64,000 nt of DNA from Phenylobacterium conjunctum (lineage in GTDB: Bacteria > Pseudomonadota > Alphaproteobacteria > Caulobacterales > Caulobacteraceae). The notes beneath the pieces were generated by a model that saw only the letters and a list, made by a program, of their open reading frames with translations, did no database searches and had not been told where the DNA came from. Location: assembly GCF_042679085.1 (NCBI RefSeq), contig NZ_JBHTLQ010000015.1, positions 20,088 to 84,087 on the forward strand. Reading direction: 5' to 3'. Shown here in pieces: positions 27,862 through 37,220 of the stretch (the first letter of the stretch is position 1; the number at the start of each line of letters is the position of its first letter). The position numbers were made by a program, and so were the translations under genes.

Positions 27862-29403
27862 ATGGCGTTGAAATCAAAGCTTCTGGCGGGCGCCGCCGTC
27901 CTGATGTTGGCCGCGCCGGGCGCGGCCTTCGCCAAGTCGGGCGACGAGGCCCGGATCAAGGCCCTGGAGGCCCAGGTCGCCGACCTGAAGGCGGCGGTGG
28001 AAGCCCTGCGGGCCGCGCAGGCCGCGCCGGCGCCGGTCCCGGTGGCGACCCAGCAGGACGTCGCCGCCCTGCGCACCGAGGTCCAGGACCTGAAGGTCTC
28101 CACCGACAAGAGCGTCGCCGCCCTGAAGGCCGACGCGCCCACCGCGACCGTCACCATCGCCAACGCCAAGCCGGTGATCGCCAGCACTGACGGCCGCTTC
28201 ACCGCCGCCTTCCATGGCGTCATGCAGCTGGACACCGCCAAGTACTTCCAGGACGACCATCTGCCGACCGCGGTGACCGTCCGCGACCTGAACGGCGGCG
28301 CGAATTTCCGCCGCGCCCGCCTGGGCGTCGACGGCAAGGCCTTCGGGGTCTTCGACTACAACATCCTGCTGGACGTGGGTGGCAGCGGCGCCGAGGACGC
28401 CGGCCGCATCCAGGACCTGTGGATCCAGTACTCCGGTCTGAAGCCCTGGCGCTTCCGCATCGGCGCCTTCGCCCCGTCCACCGGACTGGAAGACTCCGCC
28501 TCGACCAACAGCAGCCTGTTCGCGGAACGGCCGGCGGTGTCCGACCTGACCCGCGGCCTGGCGGGCGGCGATACGCGCATCGGCGTCGCCGCCATCGGCA
28601 ATGGCGAGCGCTGGTTCTTCTCCGGCGCCTATACGGGCGCCCTGGTCTCCAGCCTGAACTCCGGCGCGGCCGCCTTCAACGCCCCCACCTTCGATGAGCA
28701 GCAGGGCGTGGACCTGCGCGTCGCCGCCGTGCCCTTCCAGGGCAAGGACTGGATGACCCATGTGGGCGCCACCGCCTCGGTCATCGCCCAGCCAGCCGAC
28801 CTCGGTCCTGCGGCGGCCGTCCGCTACGCGGTCCAGCTGCGCGAACGCCCGGAACTGCGGGTGGATGGAACCCGCCTCATCGACACCGGCGCGATCGACA
28901 CCAAGGGCCTTGTCGCCTACGGCCTGGAGCTGGCGGTCCAGAAGAGCTCACTGCTGGTGCAGGGCGAGTACTTCGACATCAATCTGGAACGGCGCAATCC
29001 GGCCGCCGGGGCCAGCGATCCGAGCTTCAGCGGCTGGTACGTCGAAGGCGGCTTGCTGCTGACCGGCGAGCGCCGCCGCCGCAATATCGCGACCGCAGCC
29101 TTCGATGGTCCGACCGTCGCCAAGCCCTTCGACCTGAAGAAGGGAACCTGGGGCGCCTGGGAGCTGACCGCGCGCTACTCGACCCTGGACCTGAACTACG
29201 CCGAACGCAGCGCCACCGTGGCCGACCGGGTGCGCGGCGGCGAACAGGATGTCTGGGCCTTGGGGGTGAACTGGTTCCCCAACTCGGCCATGGCCTTCAT
29301 GCTCGACTACTATCAGATCAGTGTGGACCGGCTGAACACCGCCGGCGCGCAGATCGGCCAGGACGTGCAGGCGCTCAATCTACGGTCCCAGTTCGCCTTC
29401 TGA
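27862..29403 (+). CDS. OprO/OprP-type outer-membrane porin
   Basis: An outer-membrane beta-barrel of the phosphate-selective porin O/P family, 513 residues. The signal peptide covers about 1-24 (ends in GAAFA). A short coiled coil follows (ARIKALEAQVADLKAAVEAL), as in many porins that trimerise or touch peptidoglycan. The barrel then begins with GRFTAAFHGVMQLDTAKYF and ANFRRARLGVDGK, both typical of the family, and ends with a terminal Phe (LRSQFAF). The TTG at 27853 is also in frame; the ATG gives the better leader. Its divergence from phoR suggests phosphate-regulated entry of phosphate or polyphosphate. Confidence 0.87.
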   Translation: MALKSKLLAGAAVLMLAAPGAAFAKSGDEARIKALEAQVADLKAAVEALRAAQAAPAPVPVATQQDVAALRTEVQDLKVSTDKSVAALKADAPTATVTIANAKPVIASTDGRFTAAFHGVMQLDTAKYFQDDHLPTAVTVRDLNGGANFRRARLGVDGKAFGVFDYNILLDVGGSGAEDAGRIQDLWIQYSGLKPWRFRIGAFAPSTGLEDSASTNSSLFAERPAVSDLTRGLAGGDTRIGVAAIGNGERWFFSGAYTGALVSSLNSGAAAFNAPTFDEQQGVDLRVAAVPFQGKDWMTHVGATASVIAQPADLGPAAAVRYAVQLRERPELRVDGTRLIDTGAIDTKGLVAYGLELAVQKSSLLVQGEYFDINLERRNPAAGASDPSFSGWYVEGGLLLTGERRRRNIATAAFDGPTVAKPFDLKKGTWGAWELTARYSTLDLNYAERSATVADRVRGGEQDVWALGVNWFPNSAMAFMLDYYQISVDRLNTAGAQIGQDVQALNLRSQFAF

Positions 29404-29479
29404 CGGGGCTCGGAGGCAACCGGCGCCGGCCCCTGCTCGTTCACGGCTCGCCCGCTCAAGGGCGGACCGGAGCGCCAGC

Positions 29480-29761
29480 ATGTCCCCCGCCGACCTCGTC
29501 GGAAGCCTCGCCGCCCTCTGCTCGATGGCCAGCTTCACGCCACAGATCGCCAAGATCGTGGCTGAGCGGGACGCCAGCGCCGTGTCCTTGCGCACCTATG
29601 GCGTGACCGTGACCGGGTTCGCCGGCTGGGTCGCCTATGGCGTGCTCATCGACAGCTGGCCGGTGGCGGCCTCCAACGCCGTGTGCCTGGCCCTGTCCGC
29701 CGTGATCCTGGTGCTGAAGCTGAAATTCGACCGGCCTGGATCGGGCCCGCGCACCGCTTAA
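29480..29761 (+). CDS. SemiSWEET-type PQ-loop transporter
   Basis: A 93-residue, three-helix membrane protein of the SemiSWEET family. It has SMASFTPQIAKIVAERDASAVSL, in which the PQ motif in helix 1 and the following basic loop are diagnostic (longest identical run given in part). Homodimers of such proteins move sugars down their gradient, and some are orphans. It lies alone between the porin and the TPR glycosyltransferase. A sugar role would suit the glycan region that follows, but this is only positional. Confidence 0.85.
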   Translation: MSPADLVGSLAALCSMASFTPQIAKIVAERDASAVSLRTYGVTVTGFAGWVAYGVLIDSWPVAASNAVCLALSAVILVLKLKFDRPGSGPRTA

Positions 29762-29848
29762 GGCGCGGCTTGGCCGCCCGGCGCGAATTCAATAGGTTGC
29801 CGCCGTCCCGCCGAGCCACGACCGGCGGATGAGTCTTGCAGGGATCAG

Positions 29849-32134
29849 ATGGCGGAAAATCGGTTTACGGCCGCGGACGCGGCGTTCCGGGCAGGACGTA
29901 CGGACGAAGGCGTCGCCGCCATGGTGGCGGAGCTGGAGCGCGATCCCAATGCGCCCGCAGACATCTATCGGGCCTTTCTGCGCATCCTGGCCCGTCGCGG
30001 GCGTTATGCCCTGGGCGAGGTCTGGGGGCGGGTGGCCACCGAACGGTTCCCGCGCGACAGCGAATTCTGGAACCTGCTGGGCATCAGCCTGCGGCGCCTC
30101 AACCGCCACGAGGAAGCCCTGAAGGTTCTCAACCAGGCGATCAAGCTCGACCCCAAGGGCGATACGGCCCTGACCAACAAGGGCAATGTCCTCAACGACC
30201 TGAAGCGCGGCCCCGAGGCCGTGGACGTGTTCTCCAAACTGGTCCGCAAGACCCCGTCGAACGCCGAGCTGCAGCGGGCGCTGGGACGGGCCTACTGGTT
30301 TTCAGACATTCCGGCCAAGGCCGAGCAACGCCTCCGCCTGGCGGTCAAGCTGCAGCCCAACTATCCCGACGCCTGGCTGGACCTGAGCGCCCTGGTCGCC
30401 GACGAACGGGGCGAGGTCGAGGCCGTCGAGCTGCTGCGCGAGGCGGTGGTCGCCTGCCCGCAGGCCCAGAAGCCCCAGGAAGCCCTGTTTGTGATGCTGC
30501 GGCGCGGGCGCCGCCTGGACGAGGCCCGTGCCTTCCTGGCCGAGGTGTTGGAGAAGGATCCCAATCAGGCCTGGGCGCTGCAGTATATGGGCCAGCTGCT
30601 GGGCGACACCGATCGCGCCAAGGCGCTGGACTATCTGCGCCAGGCCCTGGTCCTGGAGCCCGACAACACCACCTTCAAGCTGAGCCTGGCCGAGAGCCTG
30701 TCCCGCGCCCGCCTCGGCAACGAGGGTGAGACCATGGAAGAGGCCTACCAGATTATCCGCAAGATCGCGGGTGATCTGGAGCTGGACGCCGGGACCCTGA
30801 AAGTCACCGGCGACATCCTGAACCGGCTGGGCGACTTCGACACGGTCGACGCCATGGGCGACGTGTCCAAGCAGGGCGGCGTGCTGGTGGACGCCGGCCG
30901 CCATACCGGATTGCTGGCCCAGTTGGGCCGCGTCCGCACCCCCGAGGATCGCCACGTGCTGGTCGCCCTGCACAAGCGGTGGGGCGACAACGTGCTCAAG
31001 GCGGTCGCCAAGCAACCGATCGACAGGCCCAAGCCCCGCGCGCCTGACGGCAAGATCCGGGTCGGCTTCATGTCCTCGGACCTGCGCCAGCACCCGGTGG
31101 CCTATTTCGCCCTGCCCCTGTTCGAGCACTACGACCGAGAGCGGTTCGAAATCTACTGCTACTCCTGGTTCGAAGGGGCGGAGGACCCGCTCCAGAAGAA
31201 GATCTCCGACAACGTCACGGCCTTCCGCTGGCGCCCGCAGATCACCGACCGGCAGGCGGCCCAGATGATCGCCGACGACCAGCTGGACATGCTGATCGAG
31301 TTGGGCGGCACCACCCATATGAACAAGTTGATCGTCATGGCTTTCCGCCCCGCCCCACGGCAGGCGAGCTGGCTGGGCTATCCCCACTCGGCGGGCCTGA
31401 CGACCATCGACGACTTCATCCTGGATCCCTATGTCGCGCCGGAAGATCCGAGCCTGATCCTGGAATCGCCGCTGCTGATGCCGAAGTCCTGGATCGCCAT
31501 GGGCGAACTGGCCTTCCCCGAACGGCCGATCACCGAAGGCACGCCGGAATCCCGCAACGGCTTCCTGACCTTCGGGACCGCCAACAACCCCTACAAGTAC
31601 TCCAAGGAGATGATCCGGACCTGGGCCCAGATCACCGCCGCTGTGCCGGGGGCGAAGTTCATGTTCGTGCGCCCGGAATGCGGGTCGCCCAGCTTCCGGA
31701 CCAACATGATCGCGCAGTTCGCCGAGGAAGGCGTGCCGGCCAACCGGATGCGGTTCGTCGAGGTCCGCGGCAAACACATGCCGTTCTACAACGAGATCGA
31801 CATCTCCCTGGACACCTTCCCCCAGACCGGCGGCACCACCACCTGCGAGGCCCTGTTCATGGGGGTTCCGGTGGTCAGCCTGGTGGGTCCGGCGGTGTTC
31901 GAGCGCCTGAGCTATTCGATCCTGACCAATGCTGGCCTGGGCGACCTCTGCGCGTTTGACGTTGAGGGCTACAAGGCCGCGGCCCTCAAGCTGGCGGGTG
32001 ACCCAGAACGCCGGGCCGCGCTGCGGACCGGCCTGAGGGCCACGCTGAAGGCTAGCCCGCTTGGCCAGACCGAACAGTTCGCCCGCGACTTCTACGCGAT
32101 GATCGAGGGCGCTGTGACCGGCAAGCCGGCCTAA
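29849..32134 (+). CDS. TPR plus OGT-type (GT41) glycosyltransferase
   Basis: A 761-residue cytoplasmic protein. Residues about 1-350 are tetratricopeptide repeats, and residues about 395-755 match the SPINDLY/O-GlcNAc-transferase C-terminal domain. Signatures include RVGFMSSDLRQHPVAYF, FRPAPRQASWLGYPHSAGL, FGTANNPYKYSKEM and GLGDLCAFDVEGY. Such enzymes use TPRs to grip a protein substrate and add a sugar to Ser or Thr. In Caulobacter a TPR-plus-glycosyltransferase protein (FlmG) modifies flagellin, so this one may glycosylate a surface or secreted protein. The nearby RTX protein is a candidate substrate (inference). Confidence 0.88.
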   Translation: MAENRFTAADAAFRAGRTDEGVAAMVAELERDPNAPADIYRAFLRILARRGRYALGEVWGRVATERFPRDSEFWNLLGISLRRLNRHEEALKVLNQAIKLDPKGDTALTNKGNVLNDLKRGPEAVDVFSKLVRKTPSNAELQRALGRAYWFSDIPAKAEQRLRLAVKLQPNYPDAWLDLSALVADERGEVEAVELLREAVVACPQAQKPQEALFVMLRRGRRLDEARAFLAEVLEKDPNQAWALQYMGQLLGDTDRAKALDYLRQALVLEPDNTTFKLSLAESLSRARLGNEGETMEEAYQIIRKIAGDLELDAGTLKVTGDILNRLGDFDTVDAMGDVSKQGGVLVDAGRHTGLLAQLGRVRTPEDRHVLVALHKRWGDNVLKAVAKQPIDRPKPRAPDGKIRVGFMSSDLRQHPVAYFALPLFEHYDRERFEIYCYSWFEGAEDPLQKKISDNVTAFRWRPQITDRQAAQMIADDQLDMLIELGGTTHMNKLIVMAFRPAPRQASWLGYPHSAGLTTIDDFILDPYVAPEDPSLILESPLLMPKSWIAMGELAFPERPITEGTPESRNGFLTFGTANNPYKYSKEMIRTWAQITAAVPGAKFMFVRPECGSPSFRTNMIAQFAEEGVPANRMRFVEVRGKHMPFYNEIDISLDTFPQTGGTTTCEALFMGVPVVSLVGPAVFERLSYSILTNAGLGDLCAFDVEGYKAAALKLAGDPERRAALRTGLRATLKASPLGQTEQFARDFYAMIEGAVTGKPA

Positions 32135-32961
32135 GCGCCCTGCGGCGGTCCCTGGTAGAAGCCCGCCGAGCTCAACAGGGTCTCCAGCACGGTGCGCATG
32201 TCCTGCGGCTCGACGCCCAGGCCGCGCAGACGGGTCACGTCGCAGACGGGCGGGGCCGGCGGCGCGTCCTGCCCGGTGAGCACCAGACGCCAGCCGTGGC
32301 GCGCGAACAGGTCGACCAGATCCTGGTTGGAGATGTTGCGGCCGGCCGCGACATTGACAATCCGGGCGCCGCCCCTGGCCTCCAGCCGGATCAGCCCCTC
32401 AAGGGCGTCGTCGACCAGCACATAGTCGCGCGCGCCGGCGGGGGACGAGGCCAGGACGATCTCGCGCTCCCGGCGGGCGCGGCGCATCAGGTCGGGCAGG
32501 AAGCCGCTGGCCTCCTCATCCAGGGCCAGGACATTTGACAGCCGCGCGACGGCGGCCCGCCCGCCAGACCAGGCCAGGCACAGGTTCTCGCCCAGGGCCT
32601 TCGAGAGGTCGTAGACATTGCGCGGCTGGTGGGGATCCAGGGCCAGGACCGCATCCTCACGCCCCATGCCATCGACTTGCGAATCATAGACACGGGTCGA
32701 GGACAGATAGACCAGCCGCTCGAACCGCCCCTCGCGCAGCAGACGCGTCAGCAGCGAGACGTGGGCCTCCACCGTGTCGAAGGGCCGGACCATGAAGTCG
32801 CCGGTCAGGCCGGCGCAGTAGAAGACCCGGCCCAGGTCCTCGGGCAGATAGTCCGTCGCATGACGGTCGGGAGCGAGAACCTCGTGGCCCTCGGCCCGCA
32901 GCCGGGCCGCCAGCCGCGCCCCGATAAAGCCGCCTGCGCCAATGACCGTGAACCGGCTCAC
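32131..32961 (-). CDS. NAD-dependent epimerase/dehydratase (sugar-nucleotide reductase)
   Basis: A 276-residue short-chain dehydrogenase of the extended SDR type. The Rossmann motif is VIGAGGFIGARLAARL (GxxGxxG), and the active site has YLSSTRVYD and a Tyr-x3-Lys in NVYDLSKALG. It is the last gene of a minus-strand CDP-sugar operon, where a 4-keto-sugar reductase would complete the pathway. It overlaps the acyltransferase gene by 4 bp. Substrate stereochemistry cannot be read from the sequence. Confidence 0.85.
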   Translation of the reverse strand: MSRFTVIGAGGFIGARLAARLRAEGHEVLAPDRHATDYLPEDLGRVFYCAGLTGDFMVRPFDTVEAHVSLLTRLLREGRFERLVYLSSTRVYDSQVDGMGREDAVLALDPHQPRNVYDLSKALGENLCLAWSGGRAAVARLSNVLALDEEASGFLPDLMRRARREREIVLASSPAGARDYVLVDDALEGLIRLEARGGARIVNVAAGRNISNQDLVDLFARHGWRLVLTGQDAPPAPPVCDVTRLRGLGVEPQDMRTVLETLLSSAGFYQGPPQGA

Positions 32962-33449
32962 GCGCCGCGAGATCCGATGCGCTTGGCCGGGACCCCGGCA
33001 TAGATCGAATAGGGCTCCAGCGTCCCACGGACGACGGAGCCGGCGGCGATGACGCAGCCCTTGCCGATATGGGCGCCGTCCAGCACCACCACCCCGGCGC
33101 CCAGCCAGACGTCATCCTCGATCACGATCCCGCCCCGGCTGGGCTGGAACCCTTGGTCGCGGATGCGACGGGTGGTGTCGCCGAACGCGTGATTGGTCGG
33201 CGCCAGGGTGCAGTTGGCGGCGATCAGCACCGCATCGCCGATGCGCACTCCGTTGCCGGTATAGATGACGGTCCCGGAGTTCAGGGCGCAATCTGCGCCG
33301 ATGATGACCTCACCCGAACCGCCGGCCGGTTTGATCTTCACGAAGGAGTCCACCAGGGTGCGGGCGCCAATCTCGATCAGGGTTCCGCGCACGGACCGTT
33401 CGATATCAGCCAGGGGCGAGACGGTCGCGGTCGGGTCGATCTTCAGCAT
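32958..33449 (-). CDS. Hexapeptide-repeat acyltransferase
   Basis: A 163-residue left-handed beta-helix protein of the LbH/hexapeptide acyltransferase class. Isoleucine/valine-spaced turns run through the protein (for example VIGADCALNSGTVIYTGNG), with the catalytic-type His in APTNHAFGD. It probably O- or N-acetylates the sugar made by the operon. The ATGA overlap with the reductase gene shows coupling. An 85-bp gap on the 5' side contains a short inverted repeat. Confidence 0.82.
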   Translation of the reverse strand: MLKIDPTATVSPLADIERSVRGTLIEIGARTLVDSFVKIKPAGGSGEVIIGADCALNSGTVIYTGNGVRIGDAVLIAANCTLAPTNHAFGDTTRRIRDQGFQPSRGGIVIEDDVWLGAGVVVLDGAHIGKGCVIAAGSVVRGTLEPYSIYAGVPAKRIGSRGA

Positions 33450-33534
33450 CAGACAGGCACCCTAAAGCACTTTCGAGCCGGTTCGAAACATCAGAGACCG
33501 ATGGGCGTCTAGATCTGCACGCCCTGTCCGCCTC

Positions 33535-34071
33535 TCACCCCTGGGCCTTGAAGTCCGGATAGGTGGCGTCGCGCTCCGAGATCATCACCGGGGACGCGGG
33601 CCAGCGAATGCCGAAGGCCGGATCGTTCCAGCGCACGCCCTGGCCATGGCCTGGCGTGAAGATCTTGTCGATCTGGTAGATCACGTCCGTGTCCGGTTCC
33701 AGGGTCAGGAAGCCATGCGCCACGCCCGGGGCGATGAGGAAGGCGCGGGCGTTGTCAGCGCTGAGCTCGACACCCGCCCATCGTCCAAAGCTCGGGCTGC
33801 CGGCGCGCAGATCCAAGGCGACGTCGAAGATCCGCCCGCGCGTCACTCGCACCAGCTTGGCCTCTTCGTGCGGCGGGGGCTCATAGTGCATGCCCCGCAG
33901 GGTGAAGGGCCTGGGATTGCGGGACAGACTGGTCTGGACCGGCGCAAAGGGCCATCCGGCCGCCTGGAACTCTTCCGGACAATGCAGACGGGCGAACGCC
34001 CCGCGATCGTCCACCGCCGGCTCAATGTCGACGATGGCCACCCCGGCAAGCTCCGTGGGCGTGAACCGCAT
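33535..34071 (-). CDS. dTDP-4-dehydrorhamnose 3,5-epimerase family protein
   Basis: A 178-residue cupin of the RmlC family. Active-site features are the His in LRGMHYEPPP, a DVALDLRAGSPSFG strand, and AHGFLTLEPDTDVIYQ, which carries the second His and the Tyr. RmlC acts on dTDP sugars, but in this operon the nucleotide is more likely CDP, since rfbF and rfbG stand upstream. Its role may be 3-, 5- or 3,5-epimerisation of the keto sugar. It directly abuts the C-methyltransferase gene, sharing one base. Confidence 0.86.
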   Translation of the reverse strand: MRFTPTELAGVAIVDIEPAVDDRGAFARLHCPEEFQAAGWPFAPVQTSLSRNPRPFTLRGMHYEPPPHEEAKLVRVTRGRIFDVALDLRAGSPSFGRWAGVELSADNARAFLIAPGVAHGFLTLEPDTDVIYQIDKIFTPGHGQGVRWNDPAFGIRWPASPVMISERDATYPDFKAQG

Positions 34072-35309
34072 CAGTCGAGCACGCGGGTCTCGGGCGAGGC
34101 GATGACAAAGCGGCCGCCCCAGTCCCGGATATAGGCCAGCTGCTCCATGATCTCGTCTTTGAGGTTCCAGGGCATGATCACGACGTAGTCGGGCCGGATC
34201 TCCTTGATGCGCTCAGGCGCGTGGATCGGCACGTGGGTGCCCGGCAGGTATCGGTTCTGCTTGTGCGGATTGGCGTCGAAGGACGCGACGATATCCTGCG
34301 TGGTCACGCCACAATAGTTCAGGAAGGTGTTGCCCTTAGCCGCTGCGCCATAGGCGGCGACCACCTTGCCCTCGGCTCGCGCCTTGGCCAGGAAGGCCAG
34401 GAAGCTGGCGCGGACGGCCTCCACGCGCTCAGTAAAGCCGCGATAGGTGGCGAGGTCCGCGAGGCCAGCGTCGGCCTCCCGAGCGCGCAGTTCCCGCAGC
34501 GCCTGGGTCTCTGCGTGAGCCGCATCCATGCGGCAGCTGAACAGTCGCAGGGAGCCGCCATGGGTCGGCAAGAGCTCGACATCGAAGGGGCGCAGGCCAT
34601 TGGCGCGCAGCACCTTCTCCACCGCCAGCAGCGACAGGTACGAGTAGTGCTCGTGATAGATGGTGTCGAACTGGACGAGGTCGATCAGGTTCAGCAGGTG
34701 CGGGAACTCGAAGGTCAGCACCCCTTCCGGCTTCAGCACGATGGGGAAGCCGGCGACAAAGTCCCCGATGTCCGGCACGTGGGCCAGGACGTTGTTGCCG
34801 GCCATCAGATCGGCGGCCACGCCCTCCCCAGCCAGGGCGTGGGCCGAGGCGGCGTTGAAGAACATGACCCGCGTGGGCACGCCCCGCTCGATCGCCGCCT
34901 CGGCGGTGTTGGCGGTGGGCTCGACCCCGAGCACCGGCACACCGAGCGCCTTGAAGTGCTGGAGCAGATAGCCGTCATTGCTGGCGACCTCGACCACCAG
35001 GGACTGGGGCCCAAGACCGAAGCGGGCGGTCATGGCCTCGGCATAGCGCTTGGCGTGGGCGACCCAGCTGGGCGAGTAGGACGAGAAATAGGCGTAGCCG
35101 TCGTCGAAGATATGTTCGGCGGCGACGGGGTCGTCGGCCTGGACCAGGAAGCAGCTGCCGCAGACGCGGGTGCGAAGGCTGTAGGCGCGCTCGGTCCCGG
35201 CCTTCAGCTGCGCCTCGGTCAGGTAGGCGTTGGCCAGGGGCTGGTCGCCCAGATCGACGAAATCGGTCGTAAGCGGGGCGCGACAGAAGCGGCAGGCGGG
35301 AGCGTTCAT
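34071..35309 (-). CDS. Sugar C-methyltransferase (TylC3-type)
   Basis: A 412-residue three-domain enzyme of the NDP-hexose C-methyltransferase family. The N-terminal zinc-binding domain has CRFC (about 6-9) and CGSC pairs. The SAM-binding domain has VVEVASNDGYLLQHF, and the C-terminal domain has VVAAYGAAAKGNTF and FDANPHKQNRYLPG. Relatives add a methyl branch at C3 of 4-keto-6-deoxy sugars, as in mycarose synthesis. The start at 35309 was chosen because it overlaps the rfbG stop as ATGA; an upstream start would add 12 residues. Confidence 0.87.
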   Translation of the reverse strand: MNAPACRFCRAPLTTDFVDLGDQPLANAYLTEAQLKAGTERAYSLRTRVCGSCFLVQADDPVAAEHIFDDGYAYFSSYSPSWVAHAKRYAEAMTARFGLGPQSLVVEVASNDGYLLQHFKALGVPVLGVEPTANTAEAAIERGVPTRVMFFNAASAHALAGEGVAADLMAGNNVLAHVPDIGDFVAGFPIVLKPEGVLTFEFPHLLNLIDLVQFDTIYHEHYSYLSLLAVEKVLRANGLRPFDVELLPTHGGSLRLFSCRMDAAHAETQALRELRAREADAGLADLATYRGFTERVEAVRASFLAFLAKARAEGKVVAAYGAAAKGNTFLNYCGVTTQDIVASFDANPHKQNRYLPGTHVPIHAPERIKEIRPDYVVIMPWNLKDEIMEQLAYIRDWGGRFVIASPETRVLD

Positions 35310-36367
35310 CGGATGCTTTCGTAGCGCTCGATCTGTTCGAAGCAAAGGCTTCGGGCGTCCTCGCCCTCGACCTGGCGCCGATACCAGTCCATGGTCCAGG
35401 TCACGGCCTCCGGGGCCGGCAGCAGGCTCTCAAAGCCGAGGCGCGCGCGGGCCTGGCTCGCATCGATGCCCAGGGCCTTGGCCTCCAGAGAATTGGGGTC
35501 CGGTTCATGCCGCCAGGCCGGCGCGCCAAGGGCGGCGGTGGCCTGGGTGGCCAGTTCGCCCACCGTGACCTCGCGGCCGCCGGGCTTGGGACCGAAGTTC
35601 ATCGCGGTGGGTGTGTCACGCACCGTGGCGAGGTCTTCCAGATAGACCAGGTATCCCGCGACGCAGTCGAGGACGTGCTGCCAGGGCCGGGTCGCCTCCG
35701 GGTGGCGAAGGACGGTCTGAGCTTGGACCCGGCCGGCGCGGACAATGTCGGCCACCAGGCGATCCGCCGAATAGTCGCCGCCGCCGATCACATTGCCGCC
35801 GCGCGCAGTGGCCAGAGGCGTGCCCATCTGGGCGTAGAAGCTCTTGGCGTAGCTCTGGACCACGATCTCCGTGGCCGCCTTGGAGGCGGAATAGGGATCC
35901 TTGCCGCCCAGGGCGTCGGTCTCCACGAAGGCCCGGCCGGTCTCGGCGTTGGCGTAGACCTTGTCGGAGGTGATCACGAGCACGGCCATGAGGGCGGGCT
36001 GGGACCTCAGGGTCTGCAGCAGGTGCGCCGTGCCCATGATATTGGCGGCGAAGGTGCCGACGGGGTCCTGGATGGACGTCCGGACGATCGGCTGGGCGGC
36101 CATGTGCAGCACGAGGTCAAAGGTCTGACCCGCGAGCGCCGTCTTCACGGCGGCTTCATCCCGAAGGTCAGTGAGGTGCGAGGTGACGCCCTCGCCCACC
36201 TGGGCCTGGTCGAACAGGGCCGGGGTCTGGTCCGGGGGCAGGGCGAGACCGGTGACCCTGGCGCCCATGCGCGTGAGCCAGAGCGCCGCCCAGCCGCCCT
36301 TGAAGCCGGTGTGGCCGGTCAGCAGCACGGACTTACCGGCCCAGAACGCCGGCGACGGACGCCTCAC
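35306..36367 (-). CDS. rfbG: CDP-glucose 4,6-dehydratase
   Basis: RfbG converts CDP-glucose to CDP-4-keto-6-deoxyglucose. The 353-residue SDR protein has VLLTGHTGFKGGWAALWL, with the Lys-Gly-Gly-Trp that marks CDP-glucose dehydratases over other sugar dehydratases. It also has VITSDKVYAN and DPYSASKAATE (Tyr-x3-Lys), plus RGGNVIGGGDYSADR. The start is GTG at 36367, overlapping the rfbF stop as GTGA; an upstream start adds 12 residues. With rfbF it commits glucose-1-phosphate to CDP-deoxysugars. Confidence 0.93.
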   Translation of the reverse strand: MRRPSPAFWAGKSVLLTGHTGFKGGWAALWLTRMGARVTGLALPPDQTPALFDQAQVGEGVTSHLTDLRDEAAVKTALAGQTFDLVLHMAAQPIVRTSIQDPVGTFAANIMGTAHLLQTLRSQPALMAVLVITSDKVYANAETGRAFVETDALGGKDPYSASKAATEIVVQSYAKSFYAQMGTPLATARGGNVIGGGDYSADRLVADIVRAGRVQAQTVLRHPEATRPWQHVLDCVAGYLVYLEDLATVRDTPTAMNFGPKPGGREVTVGELATQATAALGAPAWRHEPDPNSLEAKALGIDASQARARLGFESLLPAPEAVTWTMDWYRRQVEGEDARSLCFEQIERYESIR

Positions 36368-37137
36368 GACCACAGCCGCCAAGGCGCCTGGCCGCTCGCC
36401 CACAGAGCTTCCAGCTGGTTCTTGTCGCGCAGGGTGTCCATGGCGGCCCAGAAGCCATCGTGGTGGCGGGCCATCAGCTGGCCGTCGCGGGCCAGGGACT
36501 CCAGGGGCTCAGCCTCGAAGGGGATATCGTCGCCGGCGATGCGGCTGATCACCTCGGGCTGCAGCACGAAGAAGCCGCCATTGATCAGGCCATTGTCGCC
36601 CGGGGGCTTTTCAATGAACCGCTGAACCGCGCCTTCGACGATCTCGAGGGCGCCATAGCGCCCGGGCGGGGCGACCGCCGTGACCGTCGCCTGCCGACCG
36701 TGGGCCACGTGGAAGTCCGCCAGCGCCTTGAGGTCCACATCGGCGACGCCGTCGCCATAGGTCATGAAGAAGGGCTCGCCTGGGGTGAGGTAGTTTGCGA
36801 CCCGCCGCAGCCGACCACCGGTCATGGACTCAGCCCCGGTATCCACAAGGGTGACCTTCCAGGGCTCGTGGTTGGTGGAGTGATAGCTGAGGCTGCCGGC
36901 GGCCAGGTCGACGGTCAGGTCGGCGTTATGCAGGACATAGTTGGCGAAGTACTCCTTCACCACATAGCCCTTGTAGCCCAGGCAGACGACGAAGTCGTTG
37001 AAGCCGTAGTGCGAGAACAGCTTCATGATGTGCCACAGGATCGGCCGGCCGCCGATCTCGATCATGGGCTTGGGCCGCAGGTGGCTTTCTTCCGAAATCC
37101 GGGTGCCGAGGCCGCCTGCGAGAATGACCGTCTTCAT
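36364..37137 (-). CDS. rfbF: Glucose-1-phosphate cytidylyltransferase
   Basis: RfbF makes CDP-glucose from CTP and glucose-1-phosphate. The 257 residues carry the nucleotidyltransferase signature AGGLGTRISEE and the family-specific RPKPMIEIGGRPILWHIMK. FMTYGDGVADVDL supplies the metal-binding Asp pair, and a C-terminal substrate loop follows. It is the first gene of the minus-strand CDP-sugar operon. ATG start. The 130-bp upstream region holds the hairpin that ends the next gene. Confidence 0.95.
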   Translation of the reverse strand: MKTVILAGGLGTRISEESHLRPKPMIEIGGRPILWHIMKLFSHYGFNDFVVCLGYKGYVVKEYFANYVLHNADLTVDLAAGSLSYHSTNHEPWKVTLVDTGAESMTGGRLRRVANYLTPGEPFFMTYGDGVADVDLKALADFHVAHGRQATVTAVAPPGRYGALEIVEGAVQRFIEKPPGDNGLINGGFFVLQPEVISRIAGDDIPFEAEPLESLARDGQLMARHHDGFWAAMDTLRDKNQLEALWASGQAPWRLWS

Positions 37138-37220
37138 GGAAAGTGCTCCAGGCGTTAGGGCGTGACAACCGAGGGGGAAGGTCGGCCTCAGCGGCCATCA
37201 CGCTCTACACGTTTAGATCA

